Positions 1 through 10,389 of a stretch of DNA of 64,000 nt are shown here, one piece after another (the stretch's first letter is position 1; the number at the start of each line of letters is the position of its first letter). The notes below the pieces were generated by a model. The model was given only the letters and a program-made list of their open reading frames with translations, ran no database searches and was not told the DNA's origin. The stretch lies in NCBI RefSeq assembly GCF_001941345.1, contig NZ_CP009251.1, positions 1,674,001-1,738,000 on the forward strand. The letters run 5' to 3'. A program made the position numbers and the translations under genes. The DNA comes from Corynebacterium stationis (GTDB lineage Bacteria > Actinomycetota > Actinomycetes > Mycobacteriales > Mycobacteriaceae).

Positions 1-384
1 GACTGCATAACCGGCGGAGATAACTAAGTCTTGGACAACCTCCTCATCCGGGATGCGGTGCTGTACTGCCGCCGAGGACATACCAATCGCCGCGCGCAGA
101 TCGCGCATATCGGTCTTGCCGATGCGTTCCCCCATCACAAATGCCGTACCCACAGACGGGAATTCTTCTGCTGCTGCCATGCGCACCAGCGAAGTCTTAC
201 CCGCGCCGTTGGGGCCAATCACGACCCAACGTTCATCTAATTCCACTTGCCAATCCACTGGGCCAACCAGCGTATTGCCACCGCGGCGCAATTCCACGCC
301 CCGGAAGTCAACGAGTAAATCATCGTGGGTTTCTAAAGTCTCGGCGGCAGCCTGCGACGGAGATTGAGCTGAAGAGTTAGACAT
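1..384 (-). CDS. ABC transporter ATP-binding protein (N-terminal part)
   Basis: Only the first 128 codons lie in the window; the gene runs off the left edge. The ATG at 384 opens a polar leader of about 25 residues, then an ABC nucleotide-binding fold. The Walker A motif GPNGAGKTS is clear near residue 58, followed by a segment ending EEVVQDLVISAGYAV before the Q-loop/signature region would appear. No membrane segment is seen, so it would be the cytoplasmic ATPase of a transporter or a stand-alone ABC protein. It is divergent from glgE across an 80-bp gap. The substrate cannot be told. Confidence 0.85.
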   Translation of the reverse strand, partial: MSNSSAQSPSQAAAETLETHDDLLVDFRGVELRRGGNTLVGPVDWQVELDERWVVIGPNGAGKTSLVRMAAAEEFPSVGTAFVMGERIGKTDMRDLRAAIGMSSAAVQHRIPDEEVVQDLVISAGYAV

Positions 385-450
385 AGGTACATTCACACCC
401 TCTATTGTGTCCTAATTTTTGGTTGACCGGTGAAAGTGACACAGCTCGAC

Positions 451-464
451 TAACCTAGCAATCA
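451..464 (+). promoter_or_regulatory. Candidate leaderless promoter of glgE
   Basis: TAACCT at 451-456 fits the actinobacterial -10 pattern TANNNT and ends 7 nt before the glgE ATG. There is no Shine-Dalgarno-like run, so transcription could start on the A of the start codon. TTGACC at 423-428 is a poor -35 because the spacer would be 22 bp. Confidence 0.5.
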
Positions 465-2491
465 TGACTCAGCGCCTTGGGATAGATGACGTCCGCCCGC
501 GGATCGATAATGGAAACTTAGCCGTCAAAGCAGTTGTGGGGGAAGTAGTACCCGTTACCGCTTTGGTGTGGCGCGAAGGCCACGCCGCCATCGCCGCCAC
601 TTTAAATGTGTGGTCCGATCGGGATCCTGACACTGTGGCTACCTCTACGATGACCGTGGACCGCTTTGTCCCCGACCGCGTGCACGGCATTTTCACCCCC
701 GGCACCGAAGGCACCTGGTACTTCCGCGTTGACGCCTGGTCAGACCCAATATCGACCTGGCGCGATGCCGTCGAAAAGAAACTCGCTGCAGGCCAAGACG
801 CTGAAGAATTAGCCAATGACTTAGCCCACGGTTCTAATCTCTACGCGCGCGCCGGGCTGGAGCTTGACGGCGATAAGGGACGCACCTTGTTGAAAGCGGG
901 TGTGGCGCTCGATGACCGCACGGCCGGTCTCGAAGAGCGCGTGGAATTAGCGCTTTCCGATGAAGTCCGCGAGATCTTGTGGCACCACCCTTTTCGCGAG
1001 CTGCTGACCGAAGGGCCAACGCAGCAGGTACGTGTGGAGCGCCCCCAGGCATTATTTAATTCCTGGTATGAGCTTTTCCCGCGCTCCACCGGTGGCTGGG
1101 ATGACAACGGCAAACCCGTGCATGGCACATTTGCCACCACTGCCAAAGCACTCGAGCGTGTAGCTGCGATGGGCTTTGACACTGTGTACTTCCCTCCGAT
1201 CCACCCCATCGGGCAAGTACACCGCAAGGGTAAAAATAACACCTTGACCCCAGAAGCTGATGATGTGGGATCACCATGGGCCATTCAAGACCACACGGCC
1301 ACGCACCCAGAGCTGGGCACCATGGAAGATTTCACAGCACTTGTCGAACGCGCAAATCAACTGGGTCTTGAAGTGGCACTCGATTTAGCGCTGCAAGCCT
1401 CCCCCGATCACCCGTGGGCGACAACTCATCCGGAGTTTTTCACTGTCTTAGCCGATGGCACCATCGCCTATGCAGAGAATCCGCCGAAGAAGTACCAGGA
1501 TATCTATCCCATCAACTTCGATAACGCACCGGATTTGGTTTATGAAGAAATCTATCGCGTGGTCATGCTGTGGGTCGAAGCTGGCGTTAGCACCTTCCGC
1601 GTGGATAACCCGCACACTAAGCCCACGAATTTCTGGTCGTGGCTTATCACTAAAGTCCACGCGAGCCACCCCGGCGTCATCTTTCTCGCCGAAGCTTTTA
1701 CCCGCCCCGCGCGTTTGTACGGTTTAGCTAAAAATGGCTTCTCTCAGTCTTATACCTACTTCACGTGGAAGACCACCAAGGAAGAACTCACAGAGTTCGC
1801 TACGGAGCACGCGCTGCAAGCAGATTTCTGCCGCCCCAACCTCTTTGTCAACACCCCGGATATTTTGCACGAGTCTTTGCAAACCGGCGGTCGCGCGATG
1901 TTTGCCATCCGCGCCGTGCTAGCGTCGACCCTCTCGCCGCTGTGGGGTGTGTACTCCGGCTATGAGCTCTACGAACACGTGCCGGTCAAACCAGGCAGCG
2001 AAGAATACCTCAACTCGGAAAAATATGAACTGCGCCCGCGCGATTTCCAGGGAGCCGTTAATTCCGGAGATTCGCTGGAAAGCTTCATCCGGCACTTGAA
2101 TATGCTGCGCCGCAACAACCCTGCCTTGCAGCAATTGCGCAACCTGCATTTCCACGACGTCGATAACGCCAATGTCATGGCTTATTCCAAGGCTGATGCC
2201 ACCACCGGAAATGTCATCTTGGTGGTCATCAACCTCGATCCGCGCAATGCCCAAGAAGCCACCGTCACTATTAACTACGACGCAGTTGGACTCAATGCCG
2301 AAGGTAAGAGTCCAACTGCGTCCTACCAAGTCGATGATCTTATCTCGGGCAATAGCTACGAGTGGTCGAGGCGAAACTTCGTACGCCTTGAACCACTGCG
2401 CGATGTCGCCCATATCTTCTTGCTGCCTCGGGTGCCACGGGAGCATCGAGAAGCACTGGCGTATCGCCATGTCACTGATTACCGTCCCTAA
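464..2491 (+). CDS. glgE: Alpha-1,4-glucan:maltose-1-phosphate maltosyltransferase
   Basis: A 675-residue GH13_3 enzyme that transfers maltose from maltose-1-phosphate to the non-reducing end of alpha-1,4-glucans in the cytoplasm. The catalytic region shows the GlgE hallmark FRVDNPHTKP, containing the nucleophile Asp, followed by FLAEAFTRP with the acid/base Glu. The N-terminal part is the usual beta-sandwich domain, and the C-terminus has the all-beta GH13 domain. Length is close to that of mycobacterial GlgE (about 700). glgB starts 40 bp downstream, so the pair would make and branch glucan. The start ATG lacks a ribosome binding site and is probably leaderless. Confidence 0.96.
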   Translation: MTQRLGIDDVRPRIDNGNLAVKAVVGEVVPVTALVWREGHAAIAATLNVWSDRDPDTVATSTMTVDRFVPDRVHGIFTPGTEGTWYFRVDAWSDPISTWRDAVEKKLAAGQDAEELANDLAHGSNLYARAGLELDGDKGRTLLKAGVALDDRTAGLEERVELALSDEVREILWHHPFRELLTEGPTQQVRVERPQALFNSWYELFPRSTGGWDDNGKPVHGTFATTAKALERVAAMGFDTVYFPPIHPIGQVHRKGKNNTLTPEADDVGSPWAIQDHTATHPELGTMEDFTALVERANQLGLEVALDLALQASPDHPWATTHPEFFTVLADGTIAYAENPPKKYQDIYPINFDNAPDLVYEEIYRVVMLWVEAGVSTFRVDNPHTKPTNFWSWLITKVHASHPGVIFLAEAFTRPARLYGLAKNGFSQSYTYFTWKTTKEELTEFATEHALQADFCRPNLFVNTPDILHESLQTGGRAMFAIRAVLASTLSPLWGVYSGYELYEHVPVKPGSEEYLNSEKYELRPRDFQGAVNSGDSLESFIRHLNMLRRNNPALQQLRNLHFHDVDNANVMAYSKADATTGNVILVVINLDPRNAQEATVTINYDAVGLNAEGKSPTASYQVDDLISGNSYEWSRRNFVRLEPLRDVAHIFLLPRVPREHREALAYRHVTDYRP

Positions 2492-2531
2492 TCCCGCCCC
2501 TTACTTTCATTTTCCAAGGTAGCGTTAAACC

Positions 2532-4649
2532 ATGAGCATTCCCGCAGATGATCTGCATCTTTTAAACCAGTGCCGCCACTACAATCCACATGGCCTCTAC
2601 GGCTGGCACGACGGCACAGTGCACACTCGCCGCCCTGGGGCACAGCGCGTGGAACTTGTAACCGCCACCGATGTCATAGCGATGCGCAACCTTGGCGATG
2701 ATATTTTCTTCGCCGAGTTAAAAGACAATGAAGATTACCGTCTGCGCATTACCTACCCGGCCCAGCCCCCGCGCGATGTCGCCGATGGCTACCGATTCCT
2801 GCCGACTTTGGGTTCTTTGGACTTGCACCTAATTTCCGAGGGGCGTCATGAGCGCCTATGGGATGTACTTGGTGCCAATATCAAGACCTTCGACTCTGAG
2901 CTCGGCTCCATTACCGGCACAGCATTTGCCGTGTGGGCTCCCAATGCCGAAGGAGTTTCTGTCGTAGGTGATTTCTGCGGCTGGAATGCTGCGCAATACC
3001 CCATGCGTTCTTTGGGTTCGACAGGCATTTGGGAAGTCTTTATCCCCGGCATTGGCGCGGGCGAGCGGTATAAGTTCGCCATCCAGACCAAGGACGGCCA
3101 CCGCATTGATAAAGCAGACCCGATGGCGCGCAAGACCCTGGCGCCACCGGAGACAGCCTCTATCATTGAAGAGTCTTCCTACCAGTGGAATGACGAGCAG
3201 TGGCTCCAAACTCGCAACTCGGACTTGAACGTCCCAATGAGCGTGTATGAAGTCCACGTCGGCTCCTGGAAGCAAGGCTCCAACTACGCAACGCTAGAAA
3301 AAGAGCTCATTCCTTATCTTTTGGAGCACGGCTTTACCCACGTGGAGCTCATGCCCGTGGCGGAGCACCCCTTCGGTGGCTCCTGGGGCTATCAAGTATC
3401 GAGCTACTACGCACCGAGTGCACGCTGGGGCAACCCGGATGAGCTTCGCTCGCTTATCGATGCTTTACACAACGCCGGCATCGGCGTCATCGTCGACTGG
3501 GTGCCAGCACACTTTCCCAAAGACTCCTTCTCCCTCGGCCGCTTCGACGGGCAGGCCTGCTACGAGCACCCTGACCCGCGCCGCGGCGAGCAACAGGACT
3601 GGGGCACCTATGTCTTTGACTTTGGCCGTAATGAAGTTCGCAACTTCCTCGTCGCCAATGCCTTGTACTGGGCAGAAGAATTCCACGTCGATGGCCTGCG
3701 CGTCGACGCAGTCGCCTCCATGCTGTATTTGGACTACTCCCGCGATGATTGGATCCCCAATGTCCATGGCGGCCGCGAAAACCTCGAAGCGGTGCAGTTT
3801 TTACAAGAAACCAACGCCACCTTGCACCGCCGCCACCCCGGCGTGCTGACAATCGCTGAAGAATCCACTTCCTGGCCAGGAGTTACCAACCCCACCGTCA
3901 ACGACGGCCTGGGCTTTAATTTGAAGTGGAATATGGGCTGGATGAATGACACCTTGGAATACTTCCGCCATGACCACATCCATCGCAGCTACCACCACAG
4001 TGAGCTGACCTTTTCCATGGTCTATGCCTATTCAGAGCGCTACATGCTTCCCTTTAGCCACGATGAGGTCGTCCACGGCAAGGGCACATTGTGGACCCGG
4101 ATGCCCGGCGATGACTGGAACAAGGCCGCTGGCGTGCGCGCGCTGTTTGGTTATATGTTTAGCCATCCCGGCAAGAAACTAATGTTCATGGGCTGCGAAT
4201 TTGGGCAGACCACCGAATGGTCCGAAGCATATTCCGTGGACTGGTCCAATTTGGACGGCTGGGGCTATGAATACCACCACGGTATTAAGCGCCTTGTTCG
4301 CGACCTCAACCACACCTACAAAGTCCACCCGGCACTGTGGTCTCAGGATTTCACCCAAGATGGCTTCCAATGGGTCAAGGCTGACGATGGCAACAACTCC
4401 ATCCTCGGCTACGTACGCTACGGCGCAGATGGCTCCACCATCTTGGCGGTGTGCAACTTCGCCGGCACCTCACAGCCTGCCTATGGCATGTGGGTGCCTT
4501 TCGACGGCGAGTGGGAGTTAATCTTAAACACCGACGACGCCGTCTATGAAGGCGCCGGCAATGAGCTTGCCCGCAACCTCACATCCAGCGATAACAACCT
4601 GCAACTACACATTCCGGCCAACTCCGTGCAGTGGTACAAGTTTCGCTAG
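2532..4649 (+). CDS. glgB: 1,4-alpha-glucan branching enzyme
   Basis: A 705-residue GH13 branching enzyme that cuts alpha-1,4-glucan and re-attaches the piece by an alpha-1,6 bond. N-terminal beta-sandwich/CBM48 domains (GTAFAVWAPNAEGVSVVGDF) precede the barrel. Active-site segments visible are DGLRVDAVASMLY (nucleophile Asp), IAEEST (acid/base Glu) and FSHDEVVHGKGTL. AAGGTAGC lies about 8 nt before the ATG as ribosome binding site. It is co-directional with glgE. Its TAG stop overlaps the stop of the convergent downstream gene within a CTAG, leaving no room for an intergenic terminator. Confidence 0.97.
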   Translation: MSIPADDLHLLNQCRHYNPHGLYGWHDGTVHTRRPGAQRVELVTATDVIAMRNLGDDIFFAELKDNEDYRLRITYPAQPPRDVADGYRFLPTLGSLDLHLISEGRHERLWDVLGANIKTFDSELGSITGTAFAVWAPNAEGVSVVGDFCGWNAAQYPMRSLGSTGIWEVFIPGIGAGERYKFAIQTKDGHRIDKADPMARKTLAPPETASIIEESSYQWNDEQWLQTRNSDLNVPMSVYEVHVGSWKQGSNYATLEKELIPYLLEHGFTHVELMPVAEHPFGGSWGYQVSSYYAPSARWGNPDELRSLIDALHNAGIGVIVDWVPAHFPKDSFSLGRFDGQACYEHPDPRRGEQQDWGTYVFDFGRNEVRNFLVANALYWAEEFHVDGLRVDAVASMLYLDYSRDDWIPNVHGGRENLEAVQFLQETNATLHRRHPGVLTIAEESTSWPGVTNPTVNDGLGFNLKWNMGWMNDTLEYFRHDHIHRSYHHSELTFSMVYAYSERYMLPFSHDEVVHGKGTLWTRMPGDDWNKAAGVRALFGYMFSHPGKKLMFMGCEFGQTTEWSEAYSVDWSNLDGWGYEYHHGIKRLVRDLNHTYKVHPALWSQDFTQDGFQWVKADDGNNSILGYVRYGADGSTILAVCNFAGTSQPAYGMWVPFDGEWELILNTDDAVYEGAGNELARNLTSSDNNLQLHIPANSVQWYKFR

Positions 4650-5581
4650 TAGAGCGAGCTTGCTAGCTTCGTGCGGGCGGTGAGAACGCGCGGATCGGCG
4701 GCGTCGAAAAGCGCAAAAAGCTCCAGCAACCGATCGCGTACCTTGGTCTTTTCTCCGCCGACGTTGCCGGCAATCAACGCAATAAGGCGATCAAAAGCTG
4801 CCTGGGGATTGCCCGCAACGATCTCGGCATCGGCAGCAGCAAATTGCTTATCGATGTCCTCCGGTGCCTGCTGCGCATCCGCAATCGGATCCGTGGTGCG
4901 ATTGGCAGGGTCCAAGCGCTTGAGCAACATCGTGGTATTGCGCGCCTGCTTGATATCAGCGTTATCTGGCTCCTGCGCGAGGATGGAGTCATACACACCG
5001 AGTGCCCCGTCAAAATCCCCGCTGTTGAGCATGCTTTCGGCCTCCGCTAGGCGGGGGTCTTCTGCTGGCTGCGGCTCTTCCTCCTGCGGCATATCTTGGG
5101 CCTCAAGGCCTTTGAGCTTCGGCCCAATCTGCTCGACTAGGGCATCAACCCACTGCTGCAAAGCCTCTTTCGGCTGTGCCCCCTCGAAGTTGGTCAACGG
5201 TTGGCCCGCGCCAATGGCAACCACGGTTGGGAGCTGCTGCACGCCAAAGACCTGAGCAATCTGCGGGAAGGTATCGGCGTCAATGTAGCCGACGAGAAAC
5301 TTTAAACCACCGGCCCGCGCGAGTTCTTGAAAATCTGCCCTAAGTTGCTCCGACGCGGGCGAGCGCTGGGTGCCGATAATCGCAATAACCGGCACCTGCG
5401 TGGAACGGCGCACCACATCATTTTCAAAATTGGCGTCTGTAACCTCAAAAAATGGGGCAATTCCCCCACCCTGTCCTTGGGACTGGGCCTGATTCTTGGC
5501 AGCTTCGCGGGCTTCGGCTTGGGCCTTCACCTGGCTTAAATCTAAGGCTCCACCCACAAAGCCGGACTGCGGATTCGTCAT
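4646..5581 (-). CDS. Thioredoxin-fold/TPR protein, CnoX(YbbN)-like
   Basis: A 311-residue cytoplasmic protein: residues about 1-45 are a Gln/Ala-rich tail, about 46-150 a thioredoxin fold, and about 170-311 TPR-like helices. This is the architecture of the co-chaperone CnoX/YbbN. The active site position normally reading WCxxC is GTQRSPAS, so both redox cysteines are missing and it cannot act as a dithiol reductase. The cis-Pro region LPTVVAIGAGQP is kept. Start ATG at 5581 has AGAGG upstream. It converges on glgB with overlapping stops. Role in chaperone or stress handling is inferred from family. Confidence 0.8.
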   Translation of the reverse strand: MTNPQSGFVGGALDLSQVKAQAEAREAAKNQAQSQGQGGGIAPFFEVTDANFENDVVRRSTQVPVIAIIGTQRSPASEQLRADFQELARAGGLKFLVGYIDADTFPQIAQVFGVQQLPTVVAIGAGQPLTNFEGAQPKEALQQWVDALVEQIGPKLKGLEAQDMPQEEEPQPAEDPRLAEAESMLNSGDFDGALGVYDSILAQEPDNADIKQARNTTMLLKRLDPANRTTDPIADAQQAPEDIDKQFAAADAEIVAGNPQAAFDRLIALIAGNVGGEKTKVRDRLLELFALFDAADPRVLTARTKLASSLY

Positions 5582-5613
5582 ATGAAAAATACCTCTTTAA
5601 AAGTAGCTAAATT

Positions 5614-5928
5614 TTACTGTGCAGAATCTGGACCGAGGTGACGGTCAATGGCCTCAACCTTGCCGCGAATCCGGTCTGCGTAGCCCGGGCGGATATCCGC
5701 CTTAATCACCAATGACACCCGCGGGGAGACAGCTTCAACCGCAGCAGTTGCTTGTTTAATGACGCCAAAGACTTCATCCCACTCACCTTCAATGAGCGTG
5801 AACATGGCGTTAGTTTCATGCGGAAGACCCGATGCGCGAACTACGCGTACTGCCTCCGCGACGGCCTCGGACATCTCAGCATCTGCGGATGGGGTGCTTG
5901 TAGGAGCTACAGAAAATGCAACAATCAT
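5614..5928 (-). CDS. Thiamine-binding / MTH1187-YqgV family protein
   Basis: A 104-residue protein (MIVAFSVAPTSTPS...) with the small alpha/beta fold of the MTH1187/YkoF-type family, typified by the SAEMSEAV-like helix, the ASGLPHETNAMFTLIEG strand and the final IRPGYADRIRGKVEAIDRH. Members bind thiamine or an unknown small ligand. The reading frame is open up to 6090, but the family start is the ATG at 5928 and the extra N-terminal residues have no family look. It lies 32 bp upstream of the thioredoxin/TPR gene in the same direction. Confidence 0.8.
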   Translation of the reverse strand: MIVAFSVAPTSTPSADAEMSEAVAEAVRVVRASGLPHETNAMFTLIEGEWDEVFGVIKQATAAVEAVSPRVSLVIKADIRPGYADRIRGKVEAIDRHLGPDSAQ

Positions 5929-6022
5929 GGCTTCTACTCTACCGCTCGCGGCAGTCTGCGTGGGGTTGAAAGTGCGATGTGATCGCAGGTGGTTTAAGCC
6001 AACCACCACACCACGAAGCCCC

Positions 6023-6499
6023 TCACCAGGCTTGCGGCAAAAAGTACGAATAGCGCCTTGGGATGCAATTGTCTTTAACGTGGAAGCCATGGTCTTGCCA
6101 ACCGGCGCATTCTTCAGTACCTGGCAGCATGAGTTGACGAGGTGACCAGGTACAAATCACTAGCCAATCGGTGATGACAAGGTCAAAGAGCGCAAACATG
6201 ATGCTCAGTGCCCGTGCCATTAATGCCACCTCAGCAAAGCTGGCGTCCGGGTTTTCTGCCGCCCACAACGACACCACGCTGGTGAGCGATAAGAATAAGA
6301 CCACAATGAAGATGATTCCGCTTATTAACCCGGAGCGTTTCTGCGCCGTGGTCGGGGCGGGTGCAGCGTTGCGGATGTCTATTGGGTAGTCATCGATGCG
6401 CATATGGCGCAAAAAGATAGCACTGCTAGAAGCACTTCCCCGCTTAAGAACACGGCGATTGCGCCGTAGGTCGCGGTGTGTAGCCACCATGACCCCCAT
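6023..6499 (-). CDS. Small membrane protein of unknown function
   Basis: Up to 158 residues. Two strongly hydrophobic segments are visible, roughly SGLISGIIFIVVLFLSLTSV and ALSIMFALFDLVITDWLVI, followed by a cytoplasmic-looking tail with PGTEECAGWQDHGFHVK. The latter resembles a tail seen in uncharacterised bacterial membrane proteins with a DWLI...P..PGTEG..G..D..FH pattern (recalled, not searched). The start is uncertain: ATG at 6499, ATG at 6490 (with GGGGG just upstream), or ATG at 6403. No function is assigned. Confidence 0.6.
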   Translation of the reverse strand: MGVMVATHRDLRRNRRVLKRGSASSSAIFLRHMRIDDYPIDIRNAAPAPTTAQKRSGLISGIIFIVVLFLSLTSVVSLWAAENPDASFAEVALMARALSIMFALFDLVITDWLVICTWSPRQLMLPGTEECAGWQDHGFHVKDNCIPRRYSYFLPQAW

Positions 6500-6553
6500 G
6501 CAACAGTGGACACTGTAGACACTGCAGTCCTTCTTTACACTTTAGGGGAAAGC

Positions 6554-6865
6554 CTAGCGCCGTTCCCAACACCGAGTATGCCAGTGACGGCGTTCTTCTA
6601 CGCGCCCACCACCTTCCTGGGGCCATGCCACGATGTGCGCCATGCCGGCGAAAATGGTGCCATTGCATCCTGGACACACATAGTTTTTCTGCGCGCCGGC
6701 TGCTCCCACCCGACGCAAAATATAGGGGCGGCCAAAGTCCCACGAAGGTCCCTCAACGGTCTCAGCACCAAAGAAGGCGGCAGCATCACGCGGCAATGCA
6801 CGCGGTGTCTGCTGCGCACGTGCGTGACGGAAGGAACCTTTACCCCGACGACTTTTGCGACCCAT
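6554..6865 (-). CDS. Conserved actinobacterial small CxxC protein
   Basis: A 103-residue basic protein (MGRKSRRGKGSFRHARAQ...) with a C-terminal module holding YVCPGCNGTI and HWHTRCWERR. These CxxC and HxxxC residues could form a zinc site or an HNH-like fold. Similar proteins sit beside nucS in corynebacteria and mycobacteria and are often loosely annotated as ATP/GTP-binding, but no P-loop is present here. AAGGGA lies upstream of the ATG at 6865. It is 29 bp downstream of nucS and probably co-transcribed. Confidence 0.75.
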   Translation of the reverse strand: MGRKSRRGKGSFRHARAQQTPRALPRDAAAFFGAETVEGPSWDFGRPYILRRVGAAGAQKNYVCPGCNGTIFAGMAHIVAWPQEGGGRVEERRHWHTRCWERR

Positions 6866-6894
6866 AATCTTTTAGTCCCTTAGCATTCGCCGGA

Positions 6895-7587
6895 TTAGAA
6901 AAGACGAAGTTCGTTGGATTCAATACCGCGCAGTTCTTGATAGTCCAAGATTACGCAGCGAATGCCTCGGTCTTCCGCCAAGGTACGTGCCTGTGGCTTA
7001 ATCTCCTGGGCAGCGAATACACCTTGCACGGGGGCTAGAAGGTCATCGCGGTTGAGCAATTCGAGGTAGCGAGTCAGCTGCTCTACACCATCAATTTCAC
7101 CGCGGCGCTTAATCTCAACGGCTACATATCCCTTCGAGGCATCCTGCGCCATCAAATCCACCGGACCAATGGCGGTTGGATACTCCCTGCGCACCAAGGT
7201 GTAGCCCTTGCCCAAAGTCGTGATGTGCTCAGCTAAGAGCTCCTGCAAATGGGCTTCCACGCCATCTTTGACCAAGCCGGGGTCTTCGCCGAGCTCAGCT
7301 TGGATATCTTGGTGGATCTCTTCAATGGTGATGCGCAGCTGGTCACCCTTTTTATTTTCCACCAGCCACAGATACTCCCCCGTGGGCTCACCATCGATAT
7401 CTTTAATCTCTGATTCTTCTAAGGTGCACGGTGGCGTCATCCAGTTCAAGGGCTTATAGGCCCTATCGTCCGCGTGCACCGAAACCGAACCATCGGCTTT
7501 GAGCAACAGCAGACGATCTGCCATGGGAAGGTGGGCATCCAAACGGCCGACATAGTCGACGGAACAACGGGCGATGACTAAACGCAT
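6895..7587 (-). CDS. nucS: Mismatch-specific endonuclease NucS
   Basis: A 230-residue protein beginning [16 protein letters not shown], the typical actinobacterial NucS (EndoMS) start. NucS cuts both strands at mismatched bases and carries the non-canonical mismatch repair of actinobacteria that lack MutS/MutL. The N-terminal half is the dimerisation/DNA-binding domain (PPCTLEE). The C-terminal RecB-like nuclease core shows GPVDLMAQD and [17 protein letters not shown], holding the Asp/Glu/Lys metal-site residues. A GTG at 7593 is an alternative start, but the ATG matches the family and has a -10-like TAATGT 7 nt upstream. Confidence 0.95.
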   Translation of the reverse strand: MRLVIARCSVDYVGRLDAHLPMADRLLLLKADGSVSVHADDRAYKPLNWMTPPCTLEESEIKDIDGEPTGEYLWLVENKKGDQLRITIEEIHQDIQAELGEDPGLVKDGVEAHLQELLAEHITTLGKGYTLVRREYPTAIGPVDLMAQDASKGYVAVEIKRRGEIDGVEQLTRYLELLNRDDLLAPVQGVFAAQEIKPQARTLAEDRGIRCVILDYQELRGIESNELRLF

Positions 7588-7600
7588 GCCCACTACATTA
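7588..7600 (-). promoter_or_regulatory. Candidate leaderless promoter of nucS
   Basis: On the minus strand TAATGT (7600-7595) is followed by 7 nt and the nucS ATG. This fits a TANNNT -10 box placed for transcription from the start codon. A weak GTGGG could also act as ribosome binding site. Confidence 0.4.
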
Positions 7601-7669
7601 AGCGTTCAAGCACGCGAACAAAAACTAGCCGCGCGCAGAAAAGAATTCGTGGGAGGATTAATACCTTAA

Positions 7670-8185
7670 TTACTTACCGTTATAGCTTGACCATGTCGAT
7701 GGATCGTAGGGCATATTGCTCCCCCGCGGACGCGTTGCCCGTTCGCGCAAACGACGAAAATCAATCTGTTCCTTACGCTGCGACGGCGAGGCTTCCACCC
7801 ACGCGCCAAAGGCCATCATGGCGTGCTGCGTACACGCGAGCTCGTAGCCCTTGCCAGCTGCGCTGAAGCAGAAGATCAAATAGTCCTTGGAAATGAAAGC
7901 AGCCTCGCCATCAGTTGCGGGACGAGAATCCAGCAACTCGATGTCGAGGCGACTAAATGAGTGATCGGCCATAGGCCACACGGAGCGAAGCTTGTAGAAA
8001 TCTACAGTGTCTCCCTTGTAGCGCAGCACACCATGGCGCCAGCCGTGGTAGCCCTTGGCCGGGAGCTTGCGCATCAACACTGAAGCACCGCGTGACCGCA
8101 AGGTGAAAAAGCGCATCGCTGCGAAGAAAATACATAGTATGGCAATAATGGCGAGCAACCAAAGGATTACCGAAACCACGCTCAT
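7670..8185 (-). CDS. DUF2550 family membrane-anchored protein
   Basis: A 171-residue protein with one N-terminal transmembrane helix (VVSVILWLLAIIAILCIFFAA, residues about 2-22) and a soluble domain containing WRHGVLRYKGDTVDFYKLRSVWPMADHSF and ending with a basic tail. This is the actinobacterial DUF2550 family, which usually follows atpC, as it does here. The frame is open far upstream, but GGAGAAGGGAAG precedes the ATG at 8185 and the longer version has no family resemblance. Function is unknown. The strong terminator at 8433-8471 separates it from the ATP synthase genes. Confidence 0.85.
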   Translation of the reverse strand: MSVVSVILWLLAIIAILCIFFAAMRFFTLRSRGASVLMRKLPAKGYHGWRHGVLRYKGDTVDFYKLRSVWPMADHSFSRLDIELLDSRPATDGEAAFISKDYLIFCFSAAGKGYELACTQHAMMAFGAWVEASPSQRKEQIDFRRLRERATRPRGSNMPYDPSTWSSYNGK

Positions 8186-8432
8186 CAGTCCCGCTCTTCC
8201 CTTCTCCGTCACAACCGCTAATGGCACGGGCGAGGCAGAACACGTTATCTGAACTGCCTCAACCAAACTGCCTAGAAGCGGTTCAATCAATCTCAAGTTG
8301 TTGAATAGTCTACAGAGCGCCTGCATAGAGTCACAATAAATCGTTTGGTTGACTACCTCCACCCAGACCCCTGCTATAGTTTCTGCTCGGGCTACAGCGA
8401 TAGTCTTCGCACACAAGCTGGCTAAAACGGCA

Positions 8433-8471
8433 AAAAAGAACCCGCAGCAATTATTACTGCGGGTTCTTTAT
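8433..8471 (-). terminator. Intrinsic terminator of the atp operon
   Basis: Inverted repeat AAAGAACCCGCAG / CTGCGGGTTCTTT with a 9-nt loop. On the minus strand the right arm runs into TTTTTTG. It lies about 90 bp after the atpC stop and ahead of the DUF2550 gene. Confidence 0.9.
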
Positions 8472-8558
8472 GAGAGAGGAAGGGCGGTAATTGCTGCCCT
8501 AAATCTCCGAATCCTCGGTGCTTAAGCAACCTTTAGAAAGAACGAGTCTTTAAAAGGG

Positions 8559-8930
8559 TTAGCTTTCGCGAGAACGAGCCAAGGCGCGAAGCGCTGCCTG
8601 TCCACGAGAAGAAACCAGTTCATCGGAAGACAAGGCATCTTCTTGAGCCTGAGATTCATTAACCTCATCTGCCCAAACTGCCCAGTCCGCCAAGACGGTG
8701 ATCTTCTCGGTGGATACGGAGAGGAAGCCACCCTGAACAGCGGCGACCTTGCGGTCACCGTCGACAGGACGGAAGGTAACTACGCCATTCTCAGCCAGCT
8801 GGCCAAGCAATGGTTCGTGACCCGGAAGCACGCCGATCTCACCCTCGGTGGTCTCTGCGGAAATGATGGTGGCCTTTCCAGACCACAGCATGCGCTCAAC
8901 AGAAACCAGTTCCACGGTGATGTCAGCCAT
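8559..8930 (-). CDS. atpC: ATP synthase epsilon subunit
   Basis: A 123-residue F1 epsilon subunit of the central stalk. It begins [20 protein letters not shown] and carries the beta-sandwich signature [17 protein letters not shown], then a C-terminal helical tail. It couples rotation of the c-ring to catalysis and can inhibit ATP hydrolysis. It is the last gene of the operon, 10 bp after atpD, and is followed by a strong terminator. Confidence 0.96.
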   Translation of the reverse strand: MADITVELVSVERMLWSGKATIISAETTEGEIGVLPGHEPLLGQLAENGVVTFRPVDGDRKVAAVQGGFLSVSTEKITVLADWAVWADEVNESQAQEDALSSDELVSSRGQAALRALARSRES

Positions 8931-8940
8931 GTGCCTCTCC

Positions 8941-10389
<1,449 letters not shown>

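Noticed and set aside
7588..7593. GTG start for nucS two codons upstream
   Set aside because: The family begins MRLVIARC, which matches the ATG at 7587.
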